From Acidisoma sp. PAMC 29798 (GTDB taxonomy: Bacteria; Pseudomonadota; Alphaproteobacteria; Acetobacterales; Acetobacteraceae): a DNA stretch of 64,000 bases. The notes below the pieces were generated by a model. That model was not told the origin of the DNA, did not search any database, and saw only the letters and a program-made list of their open reading frames with translations. The stretch lies in assembly GCF_030252425.1 (NCBI RefSeq), contig NZ_CP126994.1, positions 4,025,001 to 4,089,000 of the forward strand, given 5' to 3'. Positions within the stretch are counted from its first letter, which is position 1, and every line of letters begins with the position of its first letter. Of the stretch, positions 44,076-53,968 are shown one piece after another. The translations under genes were made by a program, and so were the position numbers.

Positions 44076-45308
44076 TCAGTCGTTGGACTGCGCGATGATC
44101 GACGCGAACTGCTTGGTCGCGTCCGCGGCGGTCATGGCCGGCGTAGTCCAGAACTGCGACACGAGGTCCTTGACCTGGCCTTCCTGATCCGCCGTCAGCG
44201 CGATTTCAAAATTCGGCACCGGCGAATTCGGGTTCTGAAGGGTCTTCTCCCCCAATTGCATGCACATGTCGGCCTTCGCGATGTCGACATCATTGCGCGC
44301 TGGCAGAGAACCTTTCACGATGCCGAACTGCGCCTGTACCGTCGGGTCGGCAACGACCGACTCGAAAAGTGTCTGGCCGGCTTTTCCGTCCGCCTTGCTC
44401 ACCTTCGGGAAATCGAACAGGTCGACCACCATCTGGTAGGAATTCTGTGTGCCAGGGGCTAGGTCGCAGCCGAAATCCTTGCCCGGAACCTTTCCGGCGC
44501 GCAGGAATTCGCCCTTGGCCCAATCGCCCATGATCTGGATGGCCGCCTTGTTGTTGATGATCATGGCAGTCGCGTCATTCCACTCACGCCCTTCGCTGCC
44601 TTGGTCCACATAGGCCGTGAGCTTGCGGAAGGTTTCGAAGGTCTTGAGCATGGCAGGGCCACCGGCCACCTTCACATCATGATTCGTCATCACCTGGTTG
44701 TAGAAACCGTGTCCCTGCGCCAGCATGACATTGTAGAAAAGCGAGGCTTCCTGCCAGGGCTGGCCGCCGAAGGCGAGCGGCACATAGCCCTTCGCCTTCA
44801 GCTTGTCGGCGACGGCGAAGAACGCGTCCCAGGTCTTGGGCGGCTGAGCCCCAATATCCTTGAAAGCCTTCGTCGAATACCACATCCAGTTGCCGCCGCC
44901 GATATCAACCGGAATGGCGTAGAGCTTGCCGTCCACCGTGATGCGTTTGACGAGCAACGCGGGAAGATGCGGTGCAAGCTGCGCGGCGATGGCTGGATCA
45001 ACCGGGGAGAGGATGCCCTGATTGGCGAATGCGGCGACTTCGCCGACATTGTCCAGCAGCACGCTCGGCGGATTGCCCCCAGCGATGCGGTTTAGCGCGG
45101 AGGCGCGAGCGTCATCGAAACCGCCGACCGCACTGTCAACCCAGGTGCCACCTTTGGCCTTGTAGGCATCGGCGAAGACACGCATCGCGGCAGACTCGCT
45201 GCCGCTCGTCCAGTAATGCAACACATCGACCGTCTGAGCGGCCGCGGGCAAGGCCAGAAGCGCCGTCATGGCGACCGTGGCCAAGGTGGTACGCAGATCG
45301 AGTAGCAT
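44076..45308 (-). CDS. Glucose-type ABC transporter substrate-binding protein (GtsA-like)
   Basis: 410 residues. Signal peptide ending LLALPAAAQ, then VDVLHYWTSGSESAAMRVFA, DAYKAKGGTWVDSAVGGFDD, ALNRIAGGNPPSVLLDNVGE. This layout is characteristic of glucose/mannose binding proteins (GtsA type). Later GGNWMWYSTKAFKDIGAQPP and AIQIMGDWAKGEF contribute ligand-pocket residues in the family. Periplasmic. It follows the beta-glucosidase gene by 24 bp, consistent with uptake of glucose or a beta-glucoside. Confidence 0.93.
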   Translation of the reverse strand: MLLDLRTTLATVAMTALLALPAAAQTVDVLHYWTSGSESAAMRVFADAYKAKGGTWVDSAVGGFDDARASALNRIAGGNPPSVLLDNVGEVAAFANQGILSPVDPAIAAQLAPHLPALLVKRITVDGKLYAIPVDIGGGNWMWYSTKAFKDIGAQPPKTWDAFFAVADKLKAKGYVPLAFGGQPWQEASLFYNVMLAQGHGFYNQVMTNHDVKVAGGPAMLKTFETFRKLTAYVDQGSEGREWNDATAMIINNKAAIQIMGDWAKGEFLRAGKVPGKDFGCDLAPGTQNSYQMVVDLFDFPKVSKADGKAGQTLFESVVADPTVQAQFGIVKGSLPARNDVDIAKADMCMQLGEKTLQNPNSPVPNFEIALTADQEGQVKDLVSQFWTTPAMTAADATKQFASIIAQSND

Positions 45309-45332
45309 GCTGAATTCCTCTCTGTTGAATGG

Positions 45333-47705
45333 TCAGGGTTTGGCCAAACTCTGCTCGGCCGCATCCATGGCGGCATTGATTCGTCCAAGAATATGGCGCG
45401 CGCGATCTTCTGGGACGGTCATGCGGAGGCGGCGCTCCAGCGTCGGGAAAATCCCGATGAAGGAATTCGCGCAGTGTTCGAGGACTTTGTCGGCATCCGC
45501 CTCGGAAATGCCCGCCCATTGCGCGAATTCCTGCCGCAGGATCGGGCGCGCAATCGGATTGCCGAGGACGTAGACTGGCTGTGTATCGGTTTGCACCCGC
45601 GGCCAGGATAGCACCGAGGGGCGCAAGCTCAGCGGTGCGGCGAGCCTGAGATCGCGCGAAGAGGCCGCGATGACGATCTCGGCCTCTTCCGCTTCGATGA
45701 CCCAGTCCTGCCGGTCGGGATCCCACACAGTGAGGTCGTGGCCGGCAAGATCCAGCACGATGCCCCGGCGCTCGCCCGGCTCAAGAGGGATCTTGGCGAA
45801 CCCCTTCAGTTCTAAAGGCGAGCGGCGCAGGCGCACGCCTTTCGCCCGCAGATAGAGCTGCGCCACCTCGGCGCCCGCGATGTCCCCGGTATTTTCGAGC
45901 GTGAAAGATACCTGGATGCGGCCGGTCTTCCCCAGCGCCGTGTCGGACAGTGCCAGGTCCGAATACCGGAATTGGGTATAGGTCAGACCATGGCCGAAGG
46001 GAAAAAGAGGCGCGCAGCCGCGCTGGTCATAGCCGCGATAGCCGACATGGATGCCGTCGGAATAGACGTGTCGGCCGCGCTCGCCGGGATAGGTCAGGAA
46101 GCCGGGCACATCGCCCAGGCTGCGCGGGAAGCTCACTGAAAGCTTGCCCGACGGATTGACGCGACCGCTCAACACATCCGCAACCGCCCCACCCATGGCC
46201 TGGCCCGCATAGAAGGTGGTGATGATGGCACCGACATCCTCGGCCCAGGGCATCACGACGGCATCGGGGCAGGCGATCACAACGGCCATTCGTGCGCCTG
46301 TTGCGGCAAGCGTCGCTATCATATCATCCTGGTCAGGCCCGAGCGCCAGCGTCGTGCGGTCGGAGCCCTCGCCGTCATAGGCGCCTTCGGTCGACGTGAA
46401 GACGATAACGAGGTCCACCTGGCTGCAGAGCGCCAGTGTCTCCTCGGTCAATGCGGGATGCAGGAGAACCTCGACGGTGTGACCGAGCACCGCACGCAGT
46501 TCGCCAATCGGCTGGTCCACCTGCGTCGGCGTCGTCGTCGCGCAGCCGGAGCCCTGGATCACCGGCACCGCCGCATCGCGGCCGACGACGAGGATCCGCC
46601 GGACATCCGGCCCGATGGGCAGAACGCCCTCGTTCTTCAGCAGCACCATCGCGGCAGCAGCCATCGCGCGGGCCTCGGCGTGATGCGCCACGGCATCCAC
46701 GGCGGTGACGGGACGCGCCTGCCCGGCATGTCCGCGTGCAATGAGCTCCAGCACGCGCGCGCAGGCCCGATCCACAACATCCTTGGGAATGTCACCCGCT
46801 TCGAGCGCGGCAAGAAGATCGCCCTTGCGCCGGGGGCTTTCGGGCATATCGAGTTCGTTGCCGGCGACGAGAGAGGCGGCGCGATCCTTGATGCCGTTCC
46901 AATCCGCGATCACCACGCCTTCGTAGCCCCAGTCGTCCCGAAGCACCGTCGTCAGAAGCCAGCGGTCCTGCGACGTCTGCACACCATTCAGACGGTTGTA
47001 GGACGACATCACCGTCCAGGGATCGGAGTCCTTGACCGCGATCTCGAAGCCCCTGAGGTAGATCTCACGCAGCGCGCGTTCGTCGACGATGCTATCCATC
47101 GTCGTTCTTTCGATCTCCGAATTGTTGCAGGCGAAATGCTTGAGGGAGGCGCCGACGCCCTGGTCCTGCAATCCACGGATGACGGCCGACGCCAGCTTGC
47201 CGGTCAGCAGCGGATCCTCGGAATAATATTCATAAGACCGCCCGGCGAGCGGTATCCGGCGGATATTGATCCCGGGACCGAGCAGCATATGAACGCCCAT
47301 CGCGCGGCATTCGCGGCCGAGCAGTTCGCCCAGGCGCTCCATTAGCGGGACATCCCAACTGCATCCCATGGCCGAGCCATTCGGGAAGCAGGTCGCGGGC
47401 TTCATCTCGCCCCAGGCGATGGCAACGTCGCTCGCGCGCTGCGCCACAATGGCCAGGAAGTCGTCGAGATCGGCACCGCCGCGCTGGTCGCCGTCGATCT
47501 GCGACATGGAGTAGCGAACGCCGTAGGTGCCGTCCGTCATCACGATCGGCTCGACCCCAAATCGCTCCAGCCGCGCAGTCTTCCACATACCGAAGCCCGA
47601 CAGCAGATCGGTCTTCTCCTGCGGTGTCATCTCCGCGATCCGGCTCCGTGCCGCGAGAGCATTGTCAGCCAGGGCGGTGTGATCGGACTTAGCAGAGCCG
47701 GTCAC
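45333..47705 (-). CDS. GH3-family beta-glucosidase
   Basis: 790 residues from GTG 47705, preceded by GGGGGAGAATTTCA; ATG starts further up would overlap the RidA gene. No signal peptide, so probably cytosolic. GH3 N-domain: MTDGTYGVRYSM, HMLLGPGINIRRIPLAGRSY, EYYSEDPLLTGKLASAVIRG, and nucleophile Asp268 in VVIADWNGIKDR. C-domain with PVIQGSGCATT, then fibronectin-III-like LENTGDIAGAEVAQLYLRAK. A C-terminal extension of about 110 residues beyond Fn3 is unusual in length. Predicted to release glucose from imported beta-glucosides. Confidence 0.93.
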   Translation of the reverse strand: MTGSAKSDHTALADNALAARSRIAEMTPQEKTDLLSGFGMWKTARLERFGVEPIVMTDGTYGVRYSMSQIDGDQRGGADLDDFLAIVAQRASDVAIAWGEMKPATCFPNGSAMGCSWDVPLMERLGELLGRECRAMGVHMLLGPGINIRRIPLAGRSYEYYSEDPLLTGKLASAVIRGLQDQGVGASLKHFACNNSEIERTTMDSIVDERALREIYLRGFEIAVKDSDPWTVMSSYNRLNGVQTSQDRWLLTTVLRDDWGYEGVVIADWNGIKDRAASLVAGNELDMPESPRRKGDLLAALEAGDIPKDVVDRACARVLELIARGHAGQARPVTAVDAVAHHAEARAMAAAAMVLLKNEGVLPIGPDVRRILVVGRDAAVPVIQGSGCATTTPTQVDQPIGELRAVLGHTVEVLLHPALTEETLALCSQVDLVIVFTSTEGAYDGEGSDRTTLALGPDQDDMIATLAATGARMAVVIACPDAVVMPWAEDVGAIITTFYAGQAMGGAVADVLSGRVNPSGKLSVSFPRSLGDVPGFLTYPGERGRHVYSDGIHVGYRGYDQRGCAPLFPFGHGLTYTQFRYSDLALSDTALGKTGRIQVSFTLENTGDIAGAEVAQLYLRAKGVRLRRSPLELKGFAKIPLEPGERRGIVLDLAGHDLTVWDPDRQDWVIEAEEAEIVIAASSRDLRLAAPLSLRPSVLSWPRVQTDTQPVYVLGNPIARPILRQEFAQWAGISEADADKVLEHCANSFIGIFPTLERRLRMTVPEDRARHILGRINAAMDAAEQSLAKP

Positions 47706-47742
47706 TGAAATTCTCCCCCAACAGTCGATCTGAGACCGCGAT

Positions 47743-48174
47743 TCATGCATCAGCGCGCTCGTCGGGGATGACGGCGGTGACATCGATCTCAACGAGCCAC
47801 TCCGGTCGCGCGAGAGCGGAAATGACCAGACCGGTCGAAACCGGGTAGACCCCTTTCAGCCACTTGCCGACCGCGCGGTACACCGGCTCGCGATAGCGCG
47901 GATCAACCAGATAGATGGAAATCTTGCAGATATGGGAGAGTTCCGAACCGGCCTCGCGCAGCAGCATGTCGATATTCTTCATGGCCTGCTCGGCCTGCGC
48001 CTCGACATCGCCCACGCCGACATTTTTCGACGTATCGAGATCCTGGCCGATCTGGCCGCGCACGAAGACCGTTGTCCCCCGCGCGACCACGACCTGACAC
48101 AGATCATTATCGAGATTCTGCTCTGGGTAGGTCTTCTTCGTATTGAAGGTGCGGATTCGTTTATGCGTCGTCAT
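47743..48174 (-). CDS. RidA-family protein
   Basis: 143 residues from ATG 48174, which overlaps the stop of the monooxygenase gene (ATGA). RidA features: LCQVVVARGTTVFVRGQIGQ, DVEAQAEQAMKNIDMLLREA, ICKISIYLVDPRYREPVYRA and GLVISALARPEWLVEIDVTA. The RPEW segment supplies the Arg expected to bind the substrate carboxylate. Such proteins remove enamine/imine intermediates. The tight coupling to a flavin monooxygenase suggests it may handle a product of that enzyme. Confidence 0.9.
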   Translation of the reverse strand: MTTHKRIRTFNTKKTYPEQNLDNDLCQVVVARGTTVFVRGQIGQDLDTSKNVGVGDVEAQAEQAMKNIDMLLREAGSELSHICKISIYLVDPRYREPVYRAVGKWLKGVYPVSTGLVISALARPEWLVEIDVTAVIPDERADA

Positions 48175-49469
48175 GTGGTTTTTCCCGGCAAAGAATCGGT
48201 CACGAGCAGGTCGCGAGCCACCTGCGGCTGGTAATCGAGATAGCTCCGCTGGATGACGATATGCTCGGCAATGTGCCGCGCATCCTGCCACACGCCCCAG
48301 ATGAAGCTCGACCCTCGCCCCGAGAGCCAAGGTAAGCCGAGGAAATAGATCCCGCGCTCCGGGGCAACGCCGCGCTGGTGCATCGGCAGCCCGGCCTCAT
48401 CGAAGGCATCGACCTGCAGCCAGCTGAAATCGAGTGCGTAGCCAGTCGCCCAGATGACCGTGCCAACTTCGGCGGCTGCCAGATCCAGCTGGCGCAGCGG
48501 ATCGCGCACGCAGTCGGGGTCCGGCAGAAAGCGGCGTGCGTCCGGCTGTTCCGGCAAATCGAGCCCGTTTCGGGCGACATAGGCATCCGCCTCGTCGAGA
48601 AGTGTCAGGTAGTTCGCGTCGCCGCGAGCGATGGTTGCGGCGAGATCCGAAGCGAAGCGGAGCACGCCATCGGTGCAAGCCTCGGTACGGCCCACCAGCG
48701 TGATGCCCTTCGCGGCCAGATTGCGAAAATCGATCGTCTCACCGCCCCGCGCCCCGCTCACGGCGATGGTCACATGCTCGGTGCCACGCGCTTTCGGCGC
48801 CGCATCCCATTTCCCCAAAACGCCGAGCCACCAGACGAAATCGCGCCCACGATACGACCGTGGCGGACGGTCATGCGGCCCCACCGAAAGATAGACGCGC
48901 CGGCCCGCGAGGGCGATTTCTTCGGCGATTTGAACACCCGAGGAGCCACTGCCGACAACCAGCACCGCACCGTCTGCCAACTGAGCGGGATTGTAGTAGG
49001 CGCTGGAATGGAGCTGCTGAAGGCCCTCGCGTTCCGGGATGAGCGCCGGAATGACGGGACGTTGAAACGGCCCCGTCGCCGCCACCACCCGCTGCGCTTC
49101 CATGAGCCCCGCCGAGGTCTCAACCAGAAAGCCCGCGCGACCACTCAACCGCGTGACCCGCGTCACCGCCACGCCGCAACGAATAGGCGCGTTGAAGCGC
49201 TGGGCATAGGTCTCGAAATAGGTCGCGACCTCGTCCTTGGGCGCGAAACCGTCCGGACCGGTCACCGGGAATTCCATGTTCGGGAAGCGATCGTGCCAGG
49301 CTGGCCCGTTGGCCGCGAGCGAATCCCATCGGCCTGTGCGCCAGCGTTCGGCGATCCGATCCTTCTCAAGCACGATGTGAGACACGCCACTCCGCGTCAG
49401 GTGTTCGCTGAGGGCGACGCCGGCCTGTCCGGCGCCCACGACGAGAGTGTCGATCTGTTCTGTTGGCAT
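48171..49469 (-). CDS. Flavin-containing monooxygenase (YUC/FMO-like)
   Basis: 432 residues from ATG 49469, with TTTAGGAGTACGT upstream. FAD site TLVVGAGQAGVALSEHLTRS; LEKDRIAERWRTGRWDSLAA; NADPH site AVLVVGSGSSGVQIAEEIAL; late motif TVIWATGYALDFSWLQVDAF. Group B flavoprotein monooxygenase; substrate unknown, possibly an amine or a ketone. First gene of the leftward operon leading into RidA, beta-glucosidase and the transporter. The divergent LysR gene is 227 bp away. Confidence 0.92.
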   Translation of the reverse strand: MPTEQIDTLVVGAGQAGVALSEHLTRSGVSHIVLEKDRIAERWRTGRWDSLAANGPAWHDRFPNMEFPVTGPDGFAPKDEVATYFETYAQRFNAPIRCGVAVTRVTRLSGRAGFLVETSAGLMEAQRVVAATGPFQRPVIPALIPEREGLQQLHSSAYYNPAQLADGAVLVVGSGSSGVQIAEEIALAGRRVYLSVGPHDRPPRSYRGRDFVWWLGVLGKWDAAPKARGTEHVTIAVSGARGGETIDFRNLAAKGITLVGRTEACTDGVLRFASDLAATIARGDANYLTLLDEADAYVARNGLDLPEQPDARRFLPDPDCVRDPLRQLDLAAAEVGTVIWATGYALDFSWLQVDAFDEAGLPMHQRGVAPERGIYFLGLPWLSGRGSSFIWGVWQDARHIAEHIVIQRSYLDYQPQVARDLLVTDSLPGKTT

Positions 49470-49696
49470 ACGTACTCCTAAAGCGGACCGCCTCGCTCCC
49501 TCGTCGCGCCGGTATCGATCCATATCAAACGACGCGTGACCTGCCGGATTCGTGAGACCTTCGGTAACCGCGCTCCGATGCCTCCGACTGTTCGAATACG
49601 TCATCGCGTATAGGGTGGCAGGTCCGACTGATTTAATAAATTATCTATTTTAGTTGATCGAGTTAGCTATATTCTATGCACGAACGGAAGACCTCA

Positions 49697-50614
49697 ATGC
49701 ACTTCACGCTGAAGCAAATCGCCTATTTTGTGGCCGCCGCTGAGACGAGCAGCATCACCCTCGCGGCCGCGCGGTGCCGGATTTCTCAGCCCTCCGTGTC
49801 GACCGCCATCAGCGCCTTGGAAGAGGTGTTCGGCATTCAACTCTTCATCCGCCATCACGCCCAGGGTCTGTCTCTTACGGCGGCAGGGCAGCGTTTTATG
49901 CTCGAATCGCGTGCACTTCTTGCGCAGGCGGAAGCGCTGGAGGGCGCGGCGGGGGAGATTTCGTCCCGCGTCTCCGGGCAAATAGAGATCGGTTGCCTAT
50001 CGACTCTCTACCCTCTGATGATCCCAGACTTGCTGCATTATTTCACCGATCGCTATCCTGCGGCGCGCGTCAACGCCGTCGCCGGTAATCAGGAGGAGTT
50101 GTTCGCGGGTCTTCGAAGTGGCGCCTTGTCGCTCGTCCTGACCTATAATATGGCGGTTCCGCGCGACATCGAGTTCATGCCGCTCGGCGAACTGCCGCCT
50201 TTCGCGTATGTATCTGCCAAGCACCCTCTCGCGAAGCGTAAAACGGTGTCTTTGGCAAAGCTTGCGGAGGATCCGTTCATTCTTCTCGACCTCCCCTTGA
50301 GCCGCGATTATTTCATGATGCTATTCGCACATGTCGGCGTCACGCCTGACCTTGTCGGACGGTTTCCTTACATTGATGTTGTGCGCAGCGTCGTCGCACG
50401 CGGTGACGGATTCAGCCTCGCAAATGCCCGTCCGAAGAACCAGGCTTCTCTCGACGGTCTGCCCCTGGCGTATCTTTCCCTGGAGGAACCATTACCGGCC
50501 TTGGTTCATGGGATCGCGACGATGGCAACAGCTCGCTCAACCCCGACGATCAGTGCTTTCGTGCATCTTTGCCGCGCAAGACTTTTGAACCGAAAACTCC
50601 CCGGAACGATTTGA
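49697..50614 (+). CDS. LysR-family transcriptional regulator
   Basis: 305 residues from ATG 49697, with GGAAGACCTCA upstream (ATG 49676 is an alternative). HTH MHFTLKQIAYFVAAAETSSI, TLAAARCRISQPSVSTAISA, LEEVFGIQLFIRHHAQGLSL. Effector domain from GQIEIGCLSTLYPLMIPDLL to PALVHGIATMATARSTPT. Divergent from the monooxygenase operon and likely its regulator. AT-rich sequence at 49630-49675 (TTTAATAAATTATCTATTTT) is probably the shared promoter region. Confidence 0.92.
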   Translation: MHFTLKQIAYFVAAAETSSITLAAARCRISQPSVSTAISALEEVFGIQLFIRHHAQGLSLTAAGQRFMLESRALLAQAEALEGAAGEISSRVSGQIEIGCLSTLYPLMIPDLLHYFTDRYPAARVNAVAGNQEELFAGLRSGALSLVLTYNMAVPRDIEFMPLGELPPFAYVSAKHPLAKRKTVSLAKLAEDPFILLDLPLSRDYFMMLFAHVGVTPDLVGRFPYIDVVRSVVARGDGFSLANARPKNQASLDGLPLAYLSLEEPLPALVHGIATMATARSTPTISAFVHLCRARLLNRKLPGTI

Positions 50615-50805
50615 AACGAGAGGTGTGCCGTTGACGCGTGGACTGCTGGTCGAAAACGCCATAGGGCCACCCTATAGCAAACTGGCTTCCCAGCGGGAAT
50701 GCTTTGTCCAGGACACGCGGCTCCTGCGCCCTGGCGGGGTGAGGGGCGGGCCACCGCTGCCTTTCTCTTGAGCGGTCTCAGTGGCTATCGCGATCGGCTT
50801 GCGGG

Positions 50806-51096
50806 TCATGACCGACGGTCCTGGTAGACACGGCGGCGCTTGGCCCGCAGGATCGCGGCCAGCGCGTTGATAGCGGCGCCGGGATCGGGGTAGGGGTCGA
50901 GACGTTGGCGGCCGCGCGTGCCGAGCCTTCCCCAGTGGCGGACCAGCACGGCCCGACCGAAGAGATCGCGGGAAACTTCCATGCGGTAGAACCTCTGCAT
51001 GTTCCGCTCGGGTTGGATGCGGACGAGGGCGGCTTTCTCCGCAAAGAGCAGCAGCTGGATGGGGGTTGGCCGCGGCGTTTTGTGCTGTTTGGGCAT
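50806..51096 (-). CDS. WGR-domain protein
   Basis: 96 residues from ATG 51096. The WGR domain covers nearly the whole protein: RIQPERNMQRFYRMEVSRDL, FGRAVLVRHWGRLGTRGRQR, LDPYPDPGAAINALAAILRA. HWGRLGTRG is the family's namesake (WGR) with basic residues expected to contact nucleic acid. Such stand-alone WGR proteins are common on rhizobial and acetobacterial plasmids, often with unknown role. N-terminal KQHKTPRPTPIQLLLF is family-typical. Confidence 0.85.
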   Translation of the reverse strand: MPKQHKTPRPTPIQLLLFAEKAALVRIQPERNMQRFYRMEVSRDLFGRAVLVRHWGRLGTRGRQRLDPYPDPGAAINALAAILRAKRRRVYQDRRS

Positions 51097-51490
51097 GATC
51101 ACCCGAGAAGTGTAACGCATTCGGCAAGCGGGTACCAGGGAAAACGACGTTTCGGGGTGGTTTTCCGGGAGATGAGGGGTCTGGGTGTTACACTATTAGC
51201 CATAATGTATCAGAGTGAGTAATATTATCACCGCGCCACGGGATATGACGGGCGGACAAATGATAACGCTCTTGCTATTTAATTCGGCATTGAGACAACA
51301 TCCCGTTGGAGCCTGTTTTAGGCCAATTCAATTTATGGATGCAAGATCCCGTATTGATTCAGATACATTCTGGGGGCGTTGCGCAACCCCTCATCATCAA
51401 AAACTACGACGGACCAAGTAAGCTGCAGGCGTCGACCACACTACCATGGAACGATAATGCGATTAATTACGATATGCGCGACTCTCTCGA
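51097..51490. other. Intergenic, nothing recognised
   Basis: 394 bases between the WGR gene and the ISKra4 end. Only short frames. AT-rich stretch at 51200-51290. Confidence 0.35.
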
Positions 51491-52957
51491 GGGAGCGGAA
51501 AAATCCTGGTCGATCAGGCGGCCAGAAGCCCGCTCACTTCCGATTTCAGTCGGCCATCCAACACCGCGGCGCGGACGATGGCAATCCGATGAGCGCCCTG
51601 GGGCGACCACCTCATCCGCTGCTTCTTCGCCATGCGAGCATTGGCGATTTCGTCAACGCAACCCTCGGCCCGAGACGTTGAGATCGGCAGCTTGGAGCGG
51701 TAGCGCGCGCCATAATCGATGAGTGACCCGGTGTTGTTCGCCAGGTAGCGGCGTAGATCATCGCAGTTCCAGAGTAGCCTAGCGACAGCAGGTCTGAATC
51801 TCTCACCATTCAGATACGCAACCTCTGACGCGGTGTGGCGCACCCCGAATAACTCGTCGTGTGCCTCCTCGTGATATCCGTTCCAGATAAGATGGCGAAG
51901 GCGTCCAATTCTCCATTCAACCATCTCCAACCCCGCTCTGTGTTGAGGGTCGAGAGCATCGATTCCTCGCAAGGCTTGCTGGATGTGCTGCACGCGCATG
52001 GAGATGTGCCACCAATCCAAAATACAGGTGACCGGCTCCCCAACTGCCGCACGGACAAGACCAGGAAGCGCCGCCTCACCGTCGCTAAGGACCGTGATGG
52101 CGCGACCGGGCCGCCATCCCTGCTCGTGAAGCGCCTGGCGCAATGTCGCGAGTGGCGACGGCGCACCCTTGGGTGCGAGGGCAAACCGCCGCGGCGGTTT
52201 GCCCGTCACCTCGATCTTGCCAAAGGTGACGTCGAGGTGTCGCGATTGATAGCCATGGGCTGCCCGAATATCCGCTCCGTCGATCAAGACCAAGAGTTCA
52301 GCTGCCGGATCGCTTTCCGGTTCCGAATTCGGGAGCGCGATCGCCTTCTGTTCAAGATCAGCCGCGACACGATGCGTTCGGTTGCGCACGGTCGCGTGGC
52401 TCACCGGATCGCAGGGCAAAAAGGTGTTCAGCAGCCGAGCCGCCTCGCGGTAGGAGTGCCGGACGCTCAACTCACCCTGTAGCTGCCGAAGCTCAGGCGT
52501 GCACCGGTCCAGCAGAAGCTCCGCCAGCGGCGACTGGGAGACATCGACAAAGCCCCAATTGTTCCTGCACGGGCACACGCTGATACGAGGCGCGTCAACG
52601 GCAATGGTTCCGAACAGGGTCTGGATCTTGCGGGTCCGGCTATCCCGCCGCCGTCTGAGCTTCATACAGTCGCCGCACACGCGGGCGCAGGTGGAGAACT
52701 CTTAAATCTGGGTTTGCAGGATACGGCGCGCGAGCTCACCAAGCAGATCCTTGCCCTCGGCCAGGGTCAGGCCGATCTCCTCCGCTCTCAGCCCGACAAC
52801 CCGCCGTTCGAGCCTGCCGACTTCAATCGTCTCCACGTCGCCCCAGCCCGTCTTTGCCTCGAGCTTGACCACCCATTCCATGACCGCCCTCCTATGTCGC
52901 AGAAAGAAGCGATCTTCCCTGACCCTACGTCAGTCTGACCAGGATTTTTCCGCTCCC
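51491..52957 (-). mobile_element. ISKra4-family insertion sequence
   Basis: Bounded by a perfect 21-bp inverted repeat: GGGAGCGGAAAAATCCTGGT at 51491 (21 bases to 51511) and its complement at 52937-52957. Total 1467 bp, one transposase gene on the minus strand. The right side joins directly to an IS66 transposase fragment. No target duplication was recognised. Confidence 0.9.
51514..52881 (-). pseudogene. ISKra4-family transposase with internal nonsense codon
   Basis: From ATG 52881, with ATAGGAGGGCGGTC before it: MEWVVKLEAKTGWGDVETIE, VGRLERRVVGLRAEEIGLTL, then TAA at 52702-52704 in the middle of ILQTQI-EFSTCARVCGDC. The rest is intact to 51514 (DRCTPELRQLQGELSVRHSY, LLVLIDGADIRAAHGYQSRH, ILDWWHISMRVQHIQQALRG, STSRAEGCVDEIANARMAKK). 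The Glu-to-stop change splits a 455-codon frame. Re-initiation at ATG 52680 would give a 388-residue protein that lacks the N-terminal domain. Confidence 0.85.
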
Positions 52958-53968
52958 CCGGGACTGATCACCCATGTCGTCGTGTCGAAATACTGCGACC
53001 ACATCCCACTGCACCGCCAGGCGGGGATCAGCCTCCGTGAAGGGGTGGAACTGGACCGCTCGACACTCGCCGACTGGATAGGCCAGGCGTTGTTCCTGCT
53101 GGCGCCTCTTGCCGAAGCCATCGGTCGTCATGTCCGTGCGGGCGTCGCTGTCCATGCCGATGACACCACGGTTCCGGTGCTCTCGCCGGGTCTGGGCAAG
53201 ACCAGGACGGGACGGCTCTGGGTCGCGGTGCGGGACGAGCGGCCCTGGGGATCGGATGTGCCGCCCGCGGCATTCTACCGCTACTCGGCAGACCGGAAGG
53301 GCGTCCATGTGGAAGCGTTGCTGGGCTCCTATCGTGGGTTCCTGCATGCCGACGGCTACAGCGGATTTACCCGGTTCTACAAGCCGACGACCGCACTGGG
53401 TGATGCCCCGCTGGTCGAGGTCGCATGCTGGAGCCACGCCCGGCGGTGCTTCTACGACGTGCACCATCAAACGGGGTCGCCGATCGCCCTTGAAGCTCTT
53501 CACCGGATCGCGGCTTTGTTCGCCGTCGAAGGGCACATCCGCGGAAAGCCGCCCGACCAGCGCGCCTTCGCAAGGCGAGAACACGCCGAGCCACTGTTGG
53601 AGCATCTCAAGCAATTCCTCGAAAAAGAGCTCCTCCGGATCAGCGGCAAGAGCTCTCTCGCCGAGGCAATCCGCTACACCCTGTCACGCTGGAAAGCGCT
53701 GACCCGCTACGTCACGGATGGCAGGCTCGAGATCAGCAATAACGCCGCTGAACGCGCCATGAAACCTCCCGTCCTCGGAAGAAAGAATTACCTGTTCTGC
53801 GGCTCTGACGCTGGCGGACAGCGCGCCGCCTGCATGTACACGATCGTCGAGACGGCCAAGATGAACGGCATCAACCCTCAGACCTATTTAACCAATATCA
53901 TCGGAAGGATCGCCGACCATCCTATCCACAGGATCTATGAGCTTCTGCCATGGCGATGGAAACCATAG
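52958..53968 (+). pseudogene. IS66-family transposase TnpC, 5'-truncated
   Basis: Reads PGLITHVVVSKYCDHIPLHR, REGVELDRSTLADWIGQALF, VAVHADDTTVPVLSPGLGKT, HADGYSGFTRFYKPTTALGD, CWSHARRCFYDVHHQTGSPI and a C-terminal SNNAAERAMKPPVLGRKNYL. This is the DDE portion and IS66 C-terminal domain, about 335 of 520 residues. The N-terminal leucine zipper and zinc-finger part are gone. Catalytic residues (HADDT, DGYSGF, NNAAERA) look intact, but there is no native start. Confidence 0.9.

Noticed and set aside
44972-45313. Plus-strand 113-codon frame opposite the binding-protein signal peptide
   Set aside because: Arg-rich antisense frame with no supporting features.
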